Positions 1 to 9,525 of a stretch of 64,000 nucleotides of DNA are shown in pieces; the first letter of the stretch is position 1, and the number at the start of each line of letters is the position of its first letter. The notes under the pieces were generated by a model. The model worked only from the letters and a program-made list of their open reading frames with translations, searched no databases and was not told the DNA's origin. The translations under genes and the position numbers were made by a program. Origin of the DNA: Mariniflexile gromovii (GTDB lineage Bacteria; Bacteroidota; Bacteroidia; Flavobacteriales; Flavobacteriaceae); the NCBI RefSeq assembly GCF_017814435.1, contig NZ_JAGJCB010000001.1, positions 372,656 through 436,655 on the forward strand, in the 5' to 3' direction.

Positions 1-59
1 AAGAGTTAACTTTTTGCTACTGATACAAATGCCAACTCCTTATTTATGTACTTTTTGTA

Positions 60-1100
60 TTATTTTATATACTCAATGTTCTGTGCTGCGGCTTCATTTA
101 TACTATCAAAGAAACCTTGCTCATGCATCCATTTGTCGCTATAAACTTTGCTCATGTAACGCGATCCGTGGTCTGGAAAAATCACTACAACATAATCGTC
201 TTTCTTAAACACGCCTTCCTCTCCTAATTGTTTTAGGGCTTGAGTTGCAGCTCCTGATGTGTAACCTACAAAAAGCCCTTCAGACCTTGCTAGTTCTCTT
301 GCTGTATGTGCACTTTCTTCATCGGTTACTTTCACAAATTCATCAATAACATCAAAATCTGTTGCCGTTGGAATTAAATTTTTCCCTAAGCCTTCAATTC
401 TATAAGGATAAATTTCTTTTTCATCAAATTCTTTAGTTTCGTGGTACTTTTTAATTACCGAACCAAAAGCATCAACACCTATTACTTTTATATTAGGATT
501 TTGTTCTTTTAGATATTTTGCAGTTCCAGAAATGGTTCCACCCGTGCCGCTACAAGCTATAAGGTGCGTGATTTTACCCTCTGTTTGTTTCCAAATTTCC
601 GGTCCTGTTGATGCGTAATGGGCATCTATATTAAGCTGATTAAAGTATTGATTAATGTAAACCGAACCTTTCATCTCATTATGTAACCTTTTCGCTACTT
701 CATAATAAGATCGTGGGTCATCTGCACTTACATGTGCTGGACACACATACACCTTAGCTCCCATGGTTTTAAGCATGTCTATTTTATCGGCAGAAGATTT
801 AGAACTTACTGCAAGAACACAGTTATAGCCTTTAATAATGCTTACCATAGCAATACTAAACCCTGTATTACCAGAGGTGGTTTCTATGATAGTAGCGCCC
901 GGAGTTAAAATCCCCTTTCGCTCTGCTTCTTCTATAATGTATGTTGCTATTCTGTCTTTTGAAGATTGCCCTGGATTGAAAGATTCTACTTTTGCGTAAA
1001 AGCTACCTTTGAATTTTGAAGCGACTTTATTAAGTTTAATAAGTGGTGTGTTACCTACTAAATCTAATACATTATCAAAAACTTGATTTCTGTGTTTCAT
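60..1100 (-). CDS. PLP-dependent cysteine synthase / cystathionine beta-synthase family protein
   Basis: This is a 346-residue fold-type II PLP enzyme. The Schiff-base lysine lies in NPGQSSKDR (Lys48), the substrate loop is ETTSGNTG (residues 73-80) and the phosphate-binding loop is GTGGTISG (about 185-192). The family makes cysteine from O-acetylserine or cystathionine from serine and homocysteine in the cytoplasm. The stretch [12 protein letters not shown] resembles the VEGxGYDFIP segment of cystathionine beta-synthases more than CysK, but there are no C-terminal CBS domains. The ATG at 1100 is preceded by a good TTG/TACTTTTG promoter, so it is probably transcribed on its own after the peptidase gene upstream. 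The exact sulfur substrate cannot be set from the sequence. Confidence 0.9.
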   Translation of the reverse strand: MKHRNQVFDNVLDLVGNTPLIKLNKVASKFKGSFYAKVESFNPGQSSKDRIATYIIEEAERKGILTPGATIIETTSGNTGFSIAMVSIIKGYNCVLAVSSKSSADKIDMLKTMGAKVYVCPAHVSADDPRSYYEVAKRLHNEMKGSVYINQYFNQLNIDAHYASTGPEIWKQTEGKITHLIACSGTGGTISGTAKYLKEQNPNIKVIGVDAFGSVIKKYHETKEFDEKEIYPYRIEGLGKNLIPTATDFDVIDEFVKVTDEESAHTARELARSEGLFVGYTSGAATQALKQLGEEGVFKKDDYVVVIFPDHGSRYMSKVYSDKWMHEQGFFDSINEAAAQNIEYIK

Positions 1101-1159
1101 AAATGCCTTTTAGGGAGTTATCATAATATTAATAAAAATATTTGTAACTTAAAACCTGA

Positions 1160-1190
1160 CAAAAGTAAAACTTTTTTTTATTAACCACAA
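1160..1190 (-). promoter_or_regulatory. Bacteroidota-type promoter for the cysteine synthase-like gene
   Basis: On the minus strand, TTG at 1188-1190 is followed after 20 bases by TACTTTTG at 1160-1167, matching the TTG/TAnnTTTG consensus. The -33 element overlaps the last codons of the upstream peptidase gene. Pattern match only. Confidence 0.5.
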
Positions 1191-3247
1191 ATCCCTTCTA
1201 AATCCAACAAAAAAGCGTACTCTAGGGCTACTTCTTTTAAACTTTCAAAACGTCCAGAAGCCCCACCATGACCAGCATCCATGTCCGTATGCAACAAAAG
1301 TATATTATTGTCAATTTTTAACTCCCTTAGTTTAGCAACCCATTTTGCAGGCTCCCAATACTGTACTTGAGAGTCGTGTAGCCCTGTTGTAACCAACATA
1401 TTTGGATATTTTTTTGCTTCCACATTATCATAAGGTGAATAGGATTTCATATAGTTATAATATTCTAACTTGTTTGGATTTCCCCATTCATCATACTCAC
1501 CTGTGGTTAAAGGAATGGAATCATCCAACATGGTAGTAACCACATCTACAAAAGGAACAGCTGCAAGAATTCCGTTATACAATTCTGGATTCATATTAAT
1601 AATGGCACCCATTAACATACCACCTGCTGAACCACCATAAGCATATAAATGCTTTGGTGATGTGTAATTTTGTTCAATTAAATATTTTGAACAATCTATA
1701 AAATCATGAAACGTATTTAATTTGTTTAATAGTTTTCCGTTCTCATACCAATCTCTACCTAAATATTCACCACCACGAACATGAGCAATGGCGTAAATAA
1801 AACCACGATCGAGTAAACTTAGGCGTACTGAGGAAAATGAAGGATCGATTGTAGAACCATAAGAGCCATAAGCATATTGCAGTAAAGGACTTGTGCCATC
1901 AAACTTCACTCCTTTTTTATAAACTAACGACATGGGTACTTTTACACCATCGCGTGCCGTTGCCCAAATACGTTTAGACTCGTAGTTTTCCTTTTTAAAG
2001 GTACCTCCCAAAACTTCTTGCTCTTTTTTAATCTCACTTAATTTTGTTTTGAAATTATAATCAATTACTGAACTTGGTGAGGTTAAAGAATTGTAAGCGT
2101 AACGCAATACATCACTATCAAAATCAGGGTTACTACCTATATAGGCAGTGTAAGTTTCACTTTCAAATGGAAGAAAATAATCTTCAGTGCCATCCCAACT
2201 GATGATGCGCAGTTTGTTCAATCCGTTTTCACGTTCATTAACTACTAAATAATCTCTAAAAATTTCAATATCTTCTAATAAAACATCCTTTCTATGTGCA
2301 ATAACTTCTTTCCAATAACGCTTTTCTGTTTTGGTTTCACTTGTTTTTAGTAGTTTAAAATTGGTGGCACCATCACAATTGGAAATAATATAGAAACTGT
2401 CATTATAATGGGCGATACTGTATTCAAAATCTCGTTTTCGCTTTTGAAATATTTTAAATTCTGCATCAGGCGTATCGGCATTTACAATACGATATTCCGA
2501 AGAAACCGTACTTGATGACCCAATAATTAAATATTTTTTTGACTTTGATTTATATATAAACGTATTAAATGTTTCATCAGCTTCATAAAAAACTTCTATG
2601 TCATCTTCAACATCTGTATGCAATTTATGCTTAAATATTTTATGCGAACGCAAGGTCACCTCATCTTTCATACAGTAAAACAAGGTTTTATTATCATTTG
2701 CCCAAGTAGAACTGCTTGTTGTATTTAAAATTTTATCGGGGTAAATCTCACCTGTAACCAGGTTTTTAATTTGAATGGTATATTGTCTCCTTCCAACCGT
2801 ATCTACAGAAAAACTTACCAAGGTGTTATCTGGACTCACAGACATGCTTCCTAAATTGAAAAACGAAAAGCCTTTAGCCATCTCGTTACAATCGAAAAGT
2901 ATTTCTTCAGGAGCTTCCAAACTGTCTTTTTTACGTGTGTAAACCGGGTAATCTTGCCCTTTTTCAAATCGGGTTATGTACCAATAGCCATTTAGTTTGT
3001 AGGGAACCGATGAATCGTCTTCCTTTATTCTGCCCTTCATTTCTTCAAACAAATCCTTTTGAAATGACTCGGTATGCTGCATCACTTCCTTTGTATAAGC
3101 GTTTTCTGCGTTCAAATATTCAACCACTTCAGGATTTTCTCTATCGTTCAACCAATAATAGTTATCAATCCTAACATCTTTATGTTTTGTTAGTTTTTTT
3201 GTTTTTTTTGGTGCTTGAGGGATTTGGACAATGGTTTTTAAAGACAT
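1181..3247 (-). CDS. S9A-family oligopeptidase (oligopeptidase B-like)
   Basis: This 688-residue protein has the prolyl-oligopeptidase layout: an N-terminal seven-bladed propeller (about residues 70-400) and a C-terminal alpha/beta-hydrolase domain. The nucleophile is in GGSAGG (Ser about 537) and the catalytic histidine in AGHGG (about 660). Length and the start of the peptidase domain (FDGTSPLLQYAYGSYG) fit oligopeptidase B (PtrB), which cuts short peptides after basic residues. No signal peptide is visible, so it is likely cytoplasmic. Its ATG at 3247 is divergent from the YbaB gene. A prolyl rather than basic preference is possible. Confidence 0.9.
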   Translation of the reverse strand: MSLKTIVQIPQAPKKTKKLTKHKDVRIDNYYWLNDRENPEVVEYLNAENAYTKEVMQHTESFQKDLFEEMKGRIKEDDSSVPYKLNGYWYITRFEKGQDYPVYTRKKDSLEAPEEILFDCNEMAKGFSFFNLGSMSVSPDNTLVSFSVDTVGRRQYTIQIKNLVTGEIYPDKILNTTSSSTWANDNKTLFYCMKDEVTLRSHKIFKHKLHTDVEDDIEVFYEADETFNTFIYKSKSKKYLIIGSSSTVSSEYRIVNADTPDAEFKIFQKRKRDFEYSIAHYNDSFYIISNCDGATNFKLLKTSETKTEKRYWKEVIAHRKDVLLEDIEIFRDYLVVNERENGLNKLRIISWDGTEDYFLPFESETYTAYIGSNPDFDSDVLRYAYNSLTSPSSVIDYNFKTKLSEIKKEQEVLGGTFKKENYESKRIWATARDGVKVPMSLVYKKGVKFDGTSPLLQYAYGSYGSTIDPSFSSVRLSLLDRGFIYAIAHVRGGEYLGRDWYENGKLLNKLNTFHDFIDCSKYLIEQNYTSPKHLYAYGGSAGGMLMGAIINMNPELYNGILAAVPFVDVVTTMLDDSIPLTTGEYDEWGNPNKLEYYNYMKSYSPYDNVEAKKYPNMLVTTGLHDSQVQYWEPAKWVAKLRELKIDNNILLLHTDMDAGHGGASGRFESLKEVALEYAFLLDLEGICG

Positions 3248-3320
3248 ATTTATTCTTAAATTAGGGCTGCAAAAATATAAAAATTAAATAGCTTTGTAGT
3301 GAATTCTAAATTATAAAATT

Positions 3321-3644
3321 ATGTTTGGAGATATGATGAATATGATGGGTAAACTTAAAGAAACCCAACGTAAAGTTGAAGAAACTAAAAAACGCTTAGA
3401 TACTGTTTTGGTTGATGAAAAAAGCAACGACAATAAACTTAAAATCACCTTAACAGCCAATAGAACCATTAAATCTATTGATATTGATGAAAGTTTGCTT
3501 GAAGATAAAGAACAACTGGAAGATTACTTAATTCTTACCTTGAATAAAGCCATTGAAAAAGCTACAAGCGTAAACGAAGCGGAACTTGCCGCCGTTGCTA
3601 AAGAAGGCATGCCTAATATTCCAGGTTTGGATATGTTTAAGTAG
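3321..3644 (+). CDS. YbaB/EbfC-family nucleoid-associated protein
   Basis: A 107-residue cytoplasmic DNA-binding protein of the YbaB/EbfC family. It starts with the typical helical segment [20 protein letters not shown], followed by a beta core ([17 protein letters not shown]) and a C-terminal helix ([11 protein letters not shown]) ending in a [11 protein letters not shown] tail like those seen in the family. These proteins bind DNA as dimers and organise the nucleoid. In many bacteria the gene lies beside dnaX-recR; here it is alone between a divergent peptidase and a convergent aldolase. A TAnnTTTG box (TAGCTTTG) is present at 3289-3296, without a clear TTG partner. Confidence 0.93.
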   Translation: MFGDMMNMMGKLKETQRKVEETKKRLDTVLVDEKSNDNKLKITLTANRTIKSIDIDESLLEDKEQLEDYLILTLNKAIEKATSVNEAELAAVAKEGMPNIPGLDMFK

Positions 3645-3674
3645 GCTTCTTAGATTGTTAGGCTCCTTAGAATT

Positions 3675-4697
3675 TTAGAGGGTTAGATTTTTCAGAACTT
3701 CTAGAAATTTTTCATGCATGGCATCGGTATAATCTAAATGTGTAACGATACGCAGTTTATTGGTGCCCATACCTATAATATGAACATTTTTATCTAAGAG
3801 TTTTTGAATGAATGTTTTTTCATTAACATCTCTATTCAATTCAAAAATAACAATGTTGGTTTCAATAGGTTCAACTGTTTTTATAATTGATAATTTGGAC
3901 AAAGCTTCCCCTATTTCTTTGGCTTTTTTATGGTCGTCAATTAATCTTTCCATATTATTATCCAATGCATAAAGGGCTGCAGAAGCTAAATATCCAGCTT
4001 GCCGCATGTTACCACCAAAAACTTTTCGGATTCTTATGGCGTTTTTCATAATAGTCTCATCGCCAACTAAAACAGAACCTACCGGACACCCCAAACCTTT
4101 ACTGAAACATACCGAAATAGTATCGAAAACTTCTCCATATTGCTCGGTAGTTTCATTTTTATCAACTAAAGCGTTCCACAACCGAGCGCCATCCAAATGA
4201 AATCCTAAATCCCGTTCATCACAAACCTTTCTAATTTTTAAAATCTCATTAAAATCCCAACAAGAACCACCACCTCTGTTGGCAGTATTTTCAATTTCAA
4301 CCAATCTAGATGGACTATAATAATAAGCCTCTGGGTTTATAGCATCTATAACCTGTTGCGCCGTAAACATGCCTCTTTCGCCATCTATCAACTTACAGGA
4401 CACGCCACTATTAAATGCAGCTCCACCAGATTCATAATTATAAATATGGGCGTATTTATCACAAATTACCTGATCGCCCGGGCTTGTATGCAACTTAATA
4501 GCTATTTGGTTTGCCATGGTGCCGCTAGGAAAAAACAATGCCGTTTGTTTACCGAACATGCTGGCAATTCGTGCTTCAAGCTGGTTAACGGTTTCATCTT
4601 CTCTAAAAACATCATCTCCAACTTTTGCTGCCATCATCGCTTCTAACATGCCTTTTGATGGTTTTGTAACGGTATCGCTTCTTAAATCTATTATCAT
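3675..4697 (-). CDS. ltaE: Low-specificity L-threonine aldolase
   Basis: A 340-residue fold-type I PLP enzyme that cleaves threonine or allo-threonine to glycine and acetaldehyde. It begins with the family motif DLRSDTVTKPS. FFPSGTMANQIAI (about 57-69) contacts the cofactor, HLDGARLWNA (about 168-177) carries the PLP-pairing aspartate, and the Schiff-base lysine is in CFSKGLGCPVG (about Lys199). The length matches bacterial LtaE. It is convergent with the YbaB gene and appears to be a single-gene unit. The substrate stereo-preference cannot be judged. Confidence 0.92.
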   Translation of the reverse strand: MIIDLRSDTVTKPSKGMLEAMMAAKVGDDVFREDETVNQLEARIASMFGKQTALFFPSGTMANQIAIKLHTSPGDQVICDKYAHIYNYESGGAAFNSGVSCKLIDGERGMFTAQQVIDAINPEAYYYSPSRLVEIENTANRGGGSCWDFNEILKIRKVCDERDLGFHLDGARLWNALVDKNETTEQYGEVFDTISVCFSKGLGCPVGSVLVGDETIMKNAIRIRKVFGGNMRQAGYLASAALYALDNNMERLIDDHKKAKEIGEALSKLSIIKTVEPIETNIVIFELNRDVNEKTFIQKLLDKNVHIIGMGTNKLRIVTHLDYTDAMHEKFLEVLKNLTL

Positions 4698-4739
4698 ATC
4701 AAAAAAATATAGGTAAAGCTATAAAATTATATTTAAGAA

Positions 4740-4773
4740 TTGTTTTCTGCTCCTTGTATAAATCCTATTTTTG
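4740..4773 (+). promoter_or_regulatory. Candidate promoter of prfB
   Basis: TTG at 4740-4742 is followed by 23 bases and TATTTTTG at 4766-4773, within the spacing tolerated by the flavobacterial primary sigma factor. The -7 box lies 16 bases before the prfB ATG at 4790. Confidence 0.45.
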
Positions 4774-4789
4774 TTCAAAATAAAAAACT

Positions 4790-5900
4790 ATGATAACTTC
4801 CGATCAAATTAAAGATCTTAATACCCGCCTAGACAAACTTAGGCACTATCTTTGACGTAGATAAAAAACTTATTGAAATACAAAACGAAGAAGAAAAAAC
4901 CTTCGATCCCAATTTTTGGAACGACCCCAAAGCTGCCGAAGCCATTATGAAATCGCTTCGTGTTACCAAAAAATGGGTTGAAGATTATAACAAAGCCAAA
5001 ACACTTACCGAAGATTTAGAAGTTCTTTATGAGTTTTATAAAGAAGGTGAGGCCACTGCCGATGATGTTGAACAGCAATATGAAAAAGCCTTCACGTTAC
5101 TTGAAGATATTGAGTTTAAAAACATGCTTTCTGAAGAAGGTGATAGTTTAAGTGCCGTATTACAAATAACCGCTGGTGCCGGTGGTACCGAAAGTTGCGA
5201 TTGGGCAAGTATGCTAATGCGTATGTACCTTATGTACGCCGAAAAAAGCGGATTTAAAGTTAAAGAACTCAACTTTCAAGAAGGCGACGTTGCTGGCATA
5301 AAAACGGTGACTTTAGAAATTGAAGGTGATTTTGCATTTGGCTGGTTAAAAGGTGAAAATGGCGTACACCGTTTGGTGCGTATTTCTCCATTTGATAGCA
5401 ATGCAAAGAGACATACTAGTTTTGCTTCGGTTTATGTGTACCCCTTGGTAGATGACACTATTGAAATTGAAATAAATCCTGCTGATATTGAAATCACAAC
5501 CGCACGTTCTAGTGGTGCTGGCGGACAAAACGTTAATAAAGTTGAAACTAAGGTCCAATTAACGCACAAACCTACAGGTATTCAAATACAATGCTCTGAA
5601 ACCCGTTCGCAACATGATAACCGATCCAGAGCTATGCAAATGCTTAAATCTCAATTATATGAAATTGAGTTACAAAAGCAAATGGCTCAACGTGAAGATA
5701 TAGAAGCTGGTAAAATGAAAATTGAATGGGGAAGCCAAATTAGAAACTACGTGATGCAACCCTATAAATTGGTTAAAGACGTAAGAACTGCCCACGAAAC
5801 TAGTAATGTAGACGACGTTATGGATGGAAATATTGGTCCGTTTTTAAAAGCATATTTAATGATGATGGGGCAAAAAGTAGAAGACAATAATACATTATGA
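4790..5900 (+). CDS. prfB: Peptide chain release factor 2 (programmed +1 frameshift)
   Basis: RF2 ends translation at UGA and UAA. The gene is read in two frames. Frame one runs from ATG 4790 for 21 codons to an in-frame TGA at 4853-4855; a +1 slip on CTT then gives GAC at 4854 and an open frame to 5900, 369 residues in all, close to the usual 365. The shift region reads AGG CAC TAT CTT TGA C, with the upstream AGG and the slippery CTT-TGA-C known from RF2 genes. The stop-codon reader SPF (about 199) and the catalytic GGQ in SGAGGQNVN (about 244) are present. An annotation that starts at the ATG 4947 would lose the N-terminal domain. The last four bases overlap the next gene. Confidence 0.95.
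4841..4856 (+). promoter_or_regulatory. RF2 autoregulatory +1 frameshift site
   Basis: AGGCACTATCTTTGAC contains an internal Shine-Dalgarno-like AGG six bases upstream of CTT, then the stop TGA followed by C, the weak UGA context that stalls when RF2 is scarce. This is the known feedback control of prfB. The spacer has CAC where E. coli has GGG, so the internal SD is shorter. Confidence 0.92.
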
Positions 5901-6514
5901 AACAAATAGATACCATAATTTTTGACCTGGGAGGTGTTTTGGTTGATTGGAATCCGGAATACGTTTTTTTAGATGCTTTTGATGGTGATAGAAAAAAAAT
6001 GGCGTGGTTTTTTGAAAACATTTGTACACATGATTGGAACGAAAACCAAGATGCAGGGTATCCTTTAGCACAAGCAACTCAAGATTTGGTCGACAAATTC
6101 CCCGAATATGCACATTATATTAAAATGTATTATGGCCAATGGGAAAACATGTTGGGCGGCGCTATTGAAGGCACCGTAAAAATTCTTGAAACATTCATTA
6201 AATCTGATAAATACAAAGTTGTTGCTTTAACAAATTGGAGTAGCGAAACCTTTCCTATTGCTCAAAAACACTTTGAGTTTTTACAATGGTTTGAAGGCAT
6301 TGTGGTTTCTGGAGATGAAAAAACCAGAAAACCTTTTAAAGACATTTATGATATTACTTTGGAACGTTTCAACATCACTCCAGAACATGCTATTTTCATT
6401 GATGATAATTTAAGAAATATTGAAGCTTCAAGTGCTTTAGGCATTAATAGTATTCATTTTGAAAGTCCAGAAAAACTCATTCAACAATTAAAAAACTATA
6501 ATATTCATTTATAA
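5897..6514 (+). CDS. HAD-superfamily phosphatase (HAD-IA)
   Basis: A 205-residue haloacid dehalogenase-like hydrolase. Motif I is [14 protein letters not shown] with the nucleophile Asp10, motif II is ALTNWS (about 107-112), motif III includes the lysine in EKTRKPF, and motif IV is [13 protein letters not shown] (about 174-186). A helical cap sits between motifs I and II. The second aspartate of the DxD pair is replaced by glycine, as is common in the YihX/epoxide-hydrolase-N-like subgroup. The start overlaps the prfB stop (ATGA), pointing to translational coupling. The substrate is unknown; a sugar phosphate is a reasonable guess. Confidence 0.88.
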   Translation: MKQIDTIIFDLGGVLVDWNPEYVFLDAFDGDRKKMAWFFENICTHDWNENQDAGYPLAQATQDLVDKFPEYAHYIKMYYGQWENMLGGAIEGTVKILETFIKSDKYKVVALTNWSSETFPIAQKHFEFLQWFEGIVVSGDEKTRKPFKDIYDITLERFNITPEHAIFIDDNLRNIEASSALGINSIHFESPEKLIQQLKNYNIHL

Positions 6515-6855
6515 TGATAAAAATACTTCACAATAACAGATGCAGTAAATCGCGATGCGGAGTGGAATTTTTAGAAGCATCGGGAAAACCCTTCGAAATT
6601 GTAAAATATCTTGATGAAACTTTATCTGCTAAAGAATTAAAAGATATTATTAAACTTCTAAAAATAAAACCCATAGATTTAGTTAGAAAAAATGAAGCCA
6701 TTTGGAAAACCGAGTTTAAAAACAAGACATTGAGTGATGATGAAATAGTTGATGCCATGGTTAAAAATCCGAAACTTATTGAACGCCCCATTGTTATAAA
6801 TGGCAACAAAGCGGTTATTGGAAGACCTACCGAAAAAATCTCAGAAATCATCTAG
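6514..6855 (+). CDS. ArsC-family (Spx/arsenate reductase-like) protein
   Basis: A 113-residue thioredoxin-fold protein of the ArsC/Spx family. The redox cysteine is Cys10 in NNRCSKSR, and the C-terminal half has the signature RPIVINGNKAVIGRPTEKI, matching the RPI(V)xxxxxAxIGRP block of glutaredoxin-linked arsenate reductases. It begins on the last base of the HAD gene stop (TAATG), so prfB, the phosphatase and this gene form one operon. No arsenic efflux pump or ArsR repressor lies nearby, so a housekeeping reductase role is as likely as arsenate resistance. Confidence 0.87.
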   Translation: MIKILHNNRCSKSRCGVEFLEASGKPFEIVKYLDETLSAKELKDIIKLLKIKPIDLVRKNEAIWKTEFKNKTLSDDEIVDAMVKNPKLIERPIVINGNKAVIGRPTEKISEII

Positions 6856-6923
6856 AAATTCACCTAAAATCTTAGTTAAGTTAATTAACTTTTATTTAAC
6901 AAAACAGCGTTAAACCATGGTTA

Positions 6924-6947
6924 GTTTTGCAAGTCTAATTCGCAAAA
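6924..6947 (+). repeat. Inverted repeat in the leader of the outer-membrane receptor gene
   Basis: GTTTTGC at 6924-6930 and GCAAAAC at 6941-6947 are perfect 7-base arms around a 10-base loop. The left arm overlaps a TAGTTTTG (-7-like) box at 6922-6929, and the right arm ends 7 bases before the ATG. It could be an operator or a translation-blocking hairpin. Confidence 0.4.
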
Positions 6948-6954
6948 CGTAATT

Positions 6955-9450
6955 ATGTCAAAATTTTCAAGCTTCATTTTCATCTTTTTTTCGTTCATTT
7001 CTTTAGGATATGCACTGCCGGATAATGCCGATAAAAATATAACTATTTCTGGGAAAGTTATAGATAATGACACCAAAGAACCTTTAGAATATGCCACTGT
7101 AGCATTTTTTAGTAAAAAAGAAAATAAAATTGTTGATGGGGGTATTACAGACTCTAACGGTAATTTTAGTATAAAAATTGAAAACGGCGTTTACGATATT
7201 ACTATTGAATACATTTCCTATAAAAAAATAACGTTGCCCAATAAAAGGTTGAATTCAGATTTGAATTTAGGCACTATTTCTTTGGAAATTGATTTTGCTG
7301 CTTTGGGTGAAGTTGAAATTATAGCAGAACGCACCACCGTTGAAATTAAACTAGATAAAAAAATATACAACGTAGGTAAAGACCTTACCGTTAGAGGCGG
7401 TACCGTTAGCGATGTGTTGGATAATGTACCTTCCGTTTCAGTAGATGTTGAAGGTAATGTGGCTCTTAGAGGTCAAGATAATGTAAAAATATTAATAAAC
7501 GGCAAACCTTCAGGTTTAGTGGGCTTAAACTCTACCGCTGCCCTACGCCAATTACCCGCCGAAGCTATTGAGCGTGTTGAAGTCATCACGTCACCATCGG
7601 CTAGATACGATGCCGAGGGTACTGCGGGTATTTTAAATATCATTTTACGCCGAAGCAAAATGCAAGGTCTTAATGGAGCCATTACAGCCAATGCAGGTTA
7701 CCCGCTTTCTGCTGGACTTTCAGGGAATATAAATTACAGAACAGGTGATTTTAATTTTTTCAATACTACTGGCTACAGTTACAGAGAATCCCCTGGAAAT
7801 TCAAAAACAGAAACGGAGTATTTTAATGGTATTGAACCGAGTACCTTTTTAAATGAAAAGCGTGAATTTGATAGACAAAGTAAAGGGTTGAGTACAAATT
7901 TTGGTGTGGAATGGTATATTAACGATACCGCTTCTTTAATAACATCTATTGTTTATAGAGATAGTGATGAAAATAATGATGCTACAAACCTTACGAACGA
8001 ATTAGATGTTAATGGCAATATTTTAAGCACCATAAATAGATTCGATCCAGAAGAAGAAACCGATAAAAATGTTCAGTACGCTGTTAATTTTGATAAGCAA
8101 TTTGATGGTAATATGGATCATAGGTTAACCTTCGATTTTCAATATGAAAACAGTCAAGAAGTAGAAAAATCGTTAATTGTTCAAAATGGTGAAGATGTAG
8201 AAAATGTACAAACCATTGAAGAACAAAATAGCATTCTTTTACAAAGTGATTATGTACTACCTATTGGAGAAAAGAGTCAATTTGAACTTGGATATCGCGG
8301 TAATTTTAGTGAATTGAACACCGATTATACTCTTTTGGAATTTAATGACGATGGAACTGTTGATGATGATGGCAGCAATAATTTGATTTATAGAGAATAC
8401 GTTAATGCCGTTTACTCGCAATTTGGAAGTAAGATTAAGGACAAATTTTCCTTTTTATTTGGATTGCGAATGGAAGCTTCAAGAATAACTGTTAACCAAT
8501 TAACCAGTACCGATTTTGAACGCAAAAATTATCACGGTTTTTTCCCAACCTTAAATTTAGGCTATGAAATTTCAGAAAAACAAAGTATTACACTTGGTTA
8601 CAACAGGAGGTTGAGTCGTCCGCGTTCTCGTTATATCAACCCATTCCCATCACGTAGTAGCCCTATAAACTTGTTTCAAGGAAATCCAGACCTTAACCCT
8701 AGTTACTCAAATTCATTTGATTTAGGCTATTTAAACCAAATAGGAAAACTTACTTTAAATTCATCCATATATTACCAACACGCTACCGATGTGTTTTCAT
8801 TTATAGCCCAAGGAACTGATGATTTTTACATTTTTGACACATCGCAGACCGTAAACATAAACGACCCTAATTATGATGATTTAAACGATCAGTACACATT
8901 GGTTCAAGTTATAAAAAGAACACCTGTTAATTTAGCAACCAATGACCGATTCGGTTTTGAATTTACCGTAACACATAAACCAACCCAAAATTGGAACATT
9001 AACGGAAACTTCAATTTGTTTCATTCCACTACAAAAGGGTTTTATAATGGAACGGATTTTGGAGCAGAAAACTTAAGCTGGTTTGTTCGTTTAAACAATA
9101 AATACACCTTACCTTCTAAAATTGATTGGCAAACCAGAGTGTTCTATATGGGGCCATCTGAAGATGCCCAAAACAAAAACAAAGGTATGTTTTCAGCAAG
9201 TATGGCGTTCAGTAAAGATTTGTTTAAAGAAGCTGCATCTATTTCATTAAGTGTTAGTGATATTTTCAATTCACAAAAACGCATAAGCGAATCTACAACT
9301 CCAGAGTTTTATAGCAACTCAGAATTCCAACGAAGACAAAGAAGCTTTAACTTATCATTTACTTACCGATTCAATCAACAGAAAAAGAAAGATTCAGGAA
9401 GAAATAGAGAAGGAAATGATGGAGGGGATAATTTTGATTTTGAAGGTTAA
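6955..9450 (+). CDS. TonB-dependent receptor-like outer membrane beta-barrel protein
   Basis: An 831-residue outer-membrane protein. A signal peptide (about 1-20, ending LGYA) is followed by a carboxypeptidase-regulatory-like beta-sandwich (ISGKVIDNDTKEPLEYATV, about 30-110), a plug domain (VSDVLDNVPSVSVDVEGNVALRG, about 145-230) and a long barrel with alternating aromatic strands. The end is low complexity and rich in Gly, Asn and Asp. This is the outer membrane beta-barrel (OMP_b-brl_3) type common in Bacteroidota. There is no SusD partner, so import of a chelate or peptide, or a non-transport role, remains open. A strong terminator follows. Confidence 0.9.
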   Translation: MSKFSSFIFIFFSFISLGYALPDNADKNITISGKVIDNDTKEPLEYATVAFFSKKENKIVDGGITDSNGNFSIKIENGVYDITIEYISYKKITLPNKRLNSDLNLGTISLEIDFAALGEVEIIAERTTVEIKLDKKIYNVGKDLTVRGGTVSDVLDNVPSVSVDVEGNVALRGQDNVKILINGKPSGLVGLNSTAALRQLPAEAIERVEVITSPSARYDAEGTAGILNIILRRSKMQGLNGAITANAGYPLSAGLSGNINYRTGDFNFFNTTGYSYRESPGNSKTETEYFNGIEPSTFLNEKREFDRQSKGLSTNFGVEWYINDTASLITSIVYRDSDENNDATNLTNELDVNGNILSTINRFDPEEETDKNVQYAVNFDKQFDGNMDHRLTFDFQYENSQEVEKSLIVQNGEDVENVQTIEEQNSILLQSDYVLPIGEKSQFELGYRGNFSELNTDYTLLEFNDDGTVDDDGSNNLIYREYVNAVYSQFGSKIKDKFSFLFGLRMEASRITVNQLTSTDFERKNYHGFFPTLNLGYEISEKQSITLGYNRRLSRPRSRYINPFPSRSSPINLFQGNPDLNPSYSNSFDLGYLNQIGKLTLNSSIYYQHATDVFSFIAQGTDDFYIFDTSQTVNINDPNYDDLNDQYTLVQVIKRTPVNLATNDRFGFEFTVTHKPTQNWNINGNFNLFHSTTKGFYNGTDFGAENLSWFVRLNNKYTLPSKIDWQTRVFYMGPSEDAQNKNKGMFSASMAFSKDLFKEAASISLSVSDIFNSQKRISESTTPEFYSNSEFQRRQRSFNLSFTYRFNQQKKKDSGRNREGNDGGDNFDFEG

Positions 9451-9470
9451 TAGTCCAACATATAAAAACA

Positions 9471-9506
9471 AAAAAAGGGAAGCTAAAATTTAGCTTCCCT
9501 TTTTTT
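9471..9506. terminator. Bidirectional intrinsic terminator
   Basis: A near-perfect hairpin pairs AAAAAAGGGAAGCTAAA with TTTAGCTTCCCTTTTTT. A-tract and T-tract on the two sides let it serve both the receptor gene (+) and the small membrane gene (-). Confidence 0.88.
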
Positions 9507-9525
9507 GTGGAATTATATTGTTAAG

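Noticed and set aside
14..208. A plus-strand open frame at the left edge
   Set aside because: It lies antisense to the CBS-like gene and has no recognisable product or promoter.
4356..4646. A 96-codon plus-strand frame
   Set aside because: Antisense shadow of the threonine aldolase gene, with composition unlike a real protein.
4853..4855. In-frame TGA suggesting prfB is a pseudogene
   Set aside because: It is the conserved programmed frameshift stop; the +1 frame continues to a complete RF2 with SPF and GGQ.
6514..6855. Arsenic resistance operon
   Set aside because: No ArsB/Acr3 pump or ArsR repressor is near; the gene is in the prfB operon.
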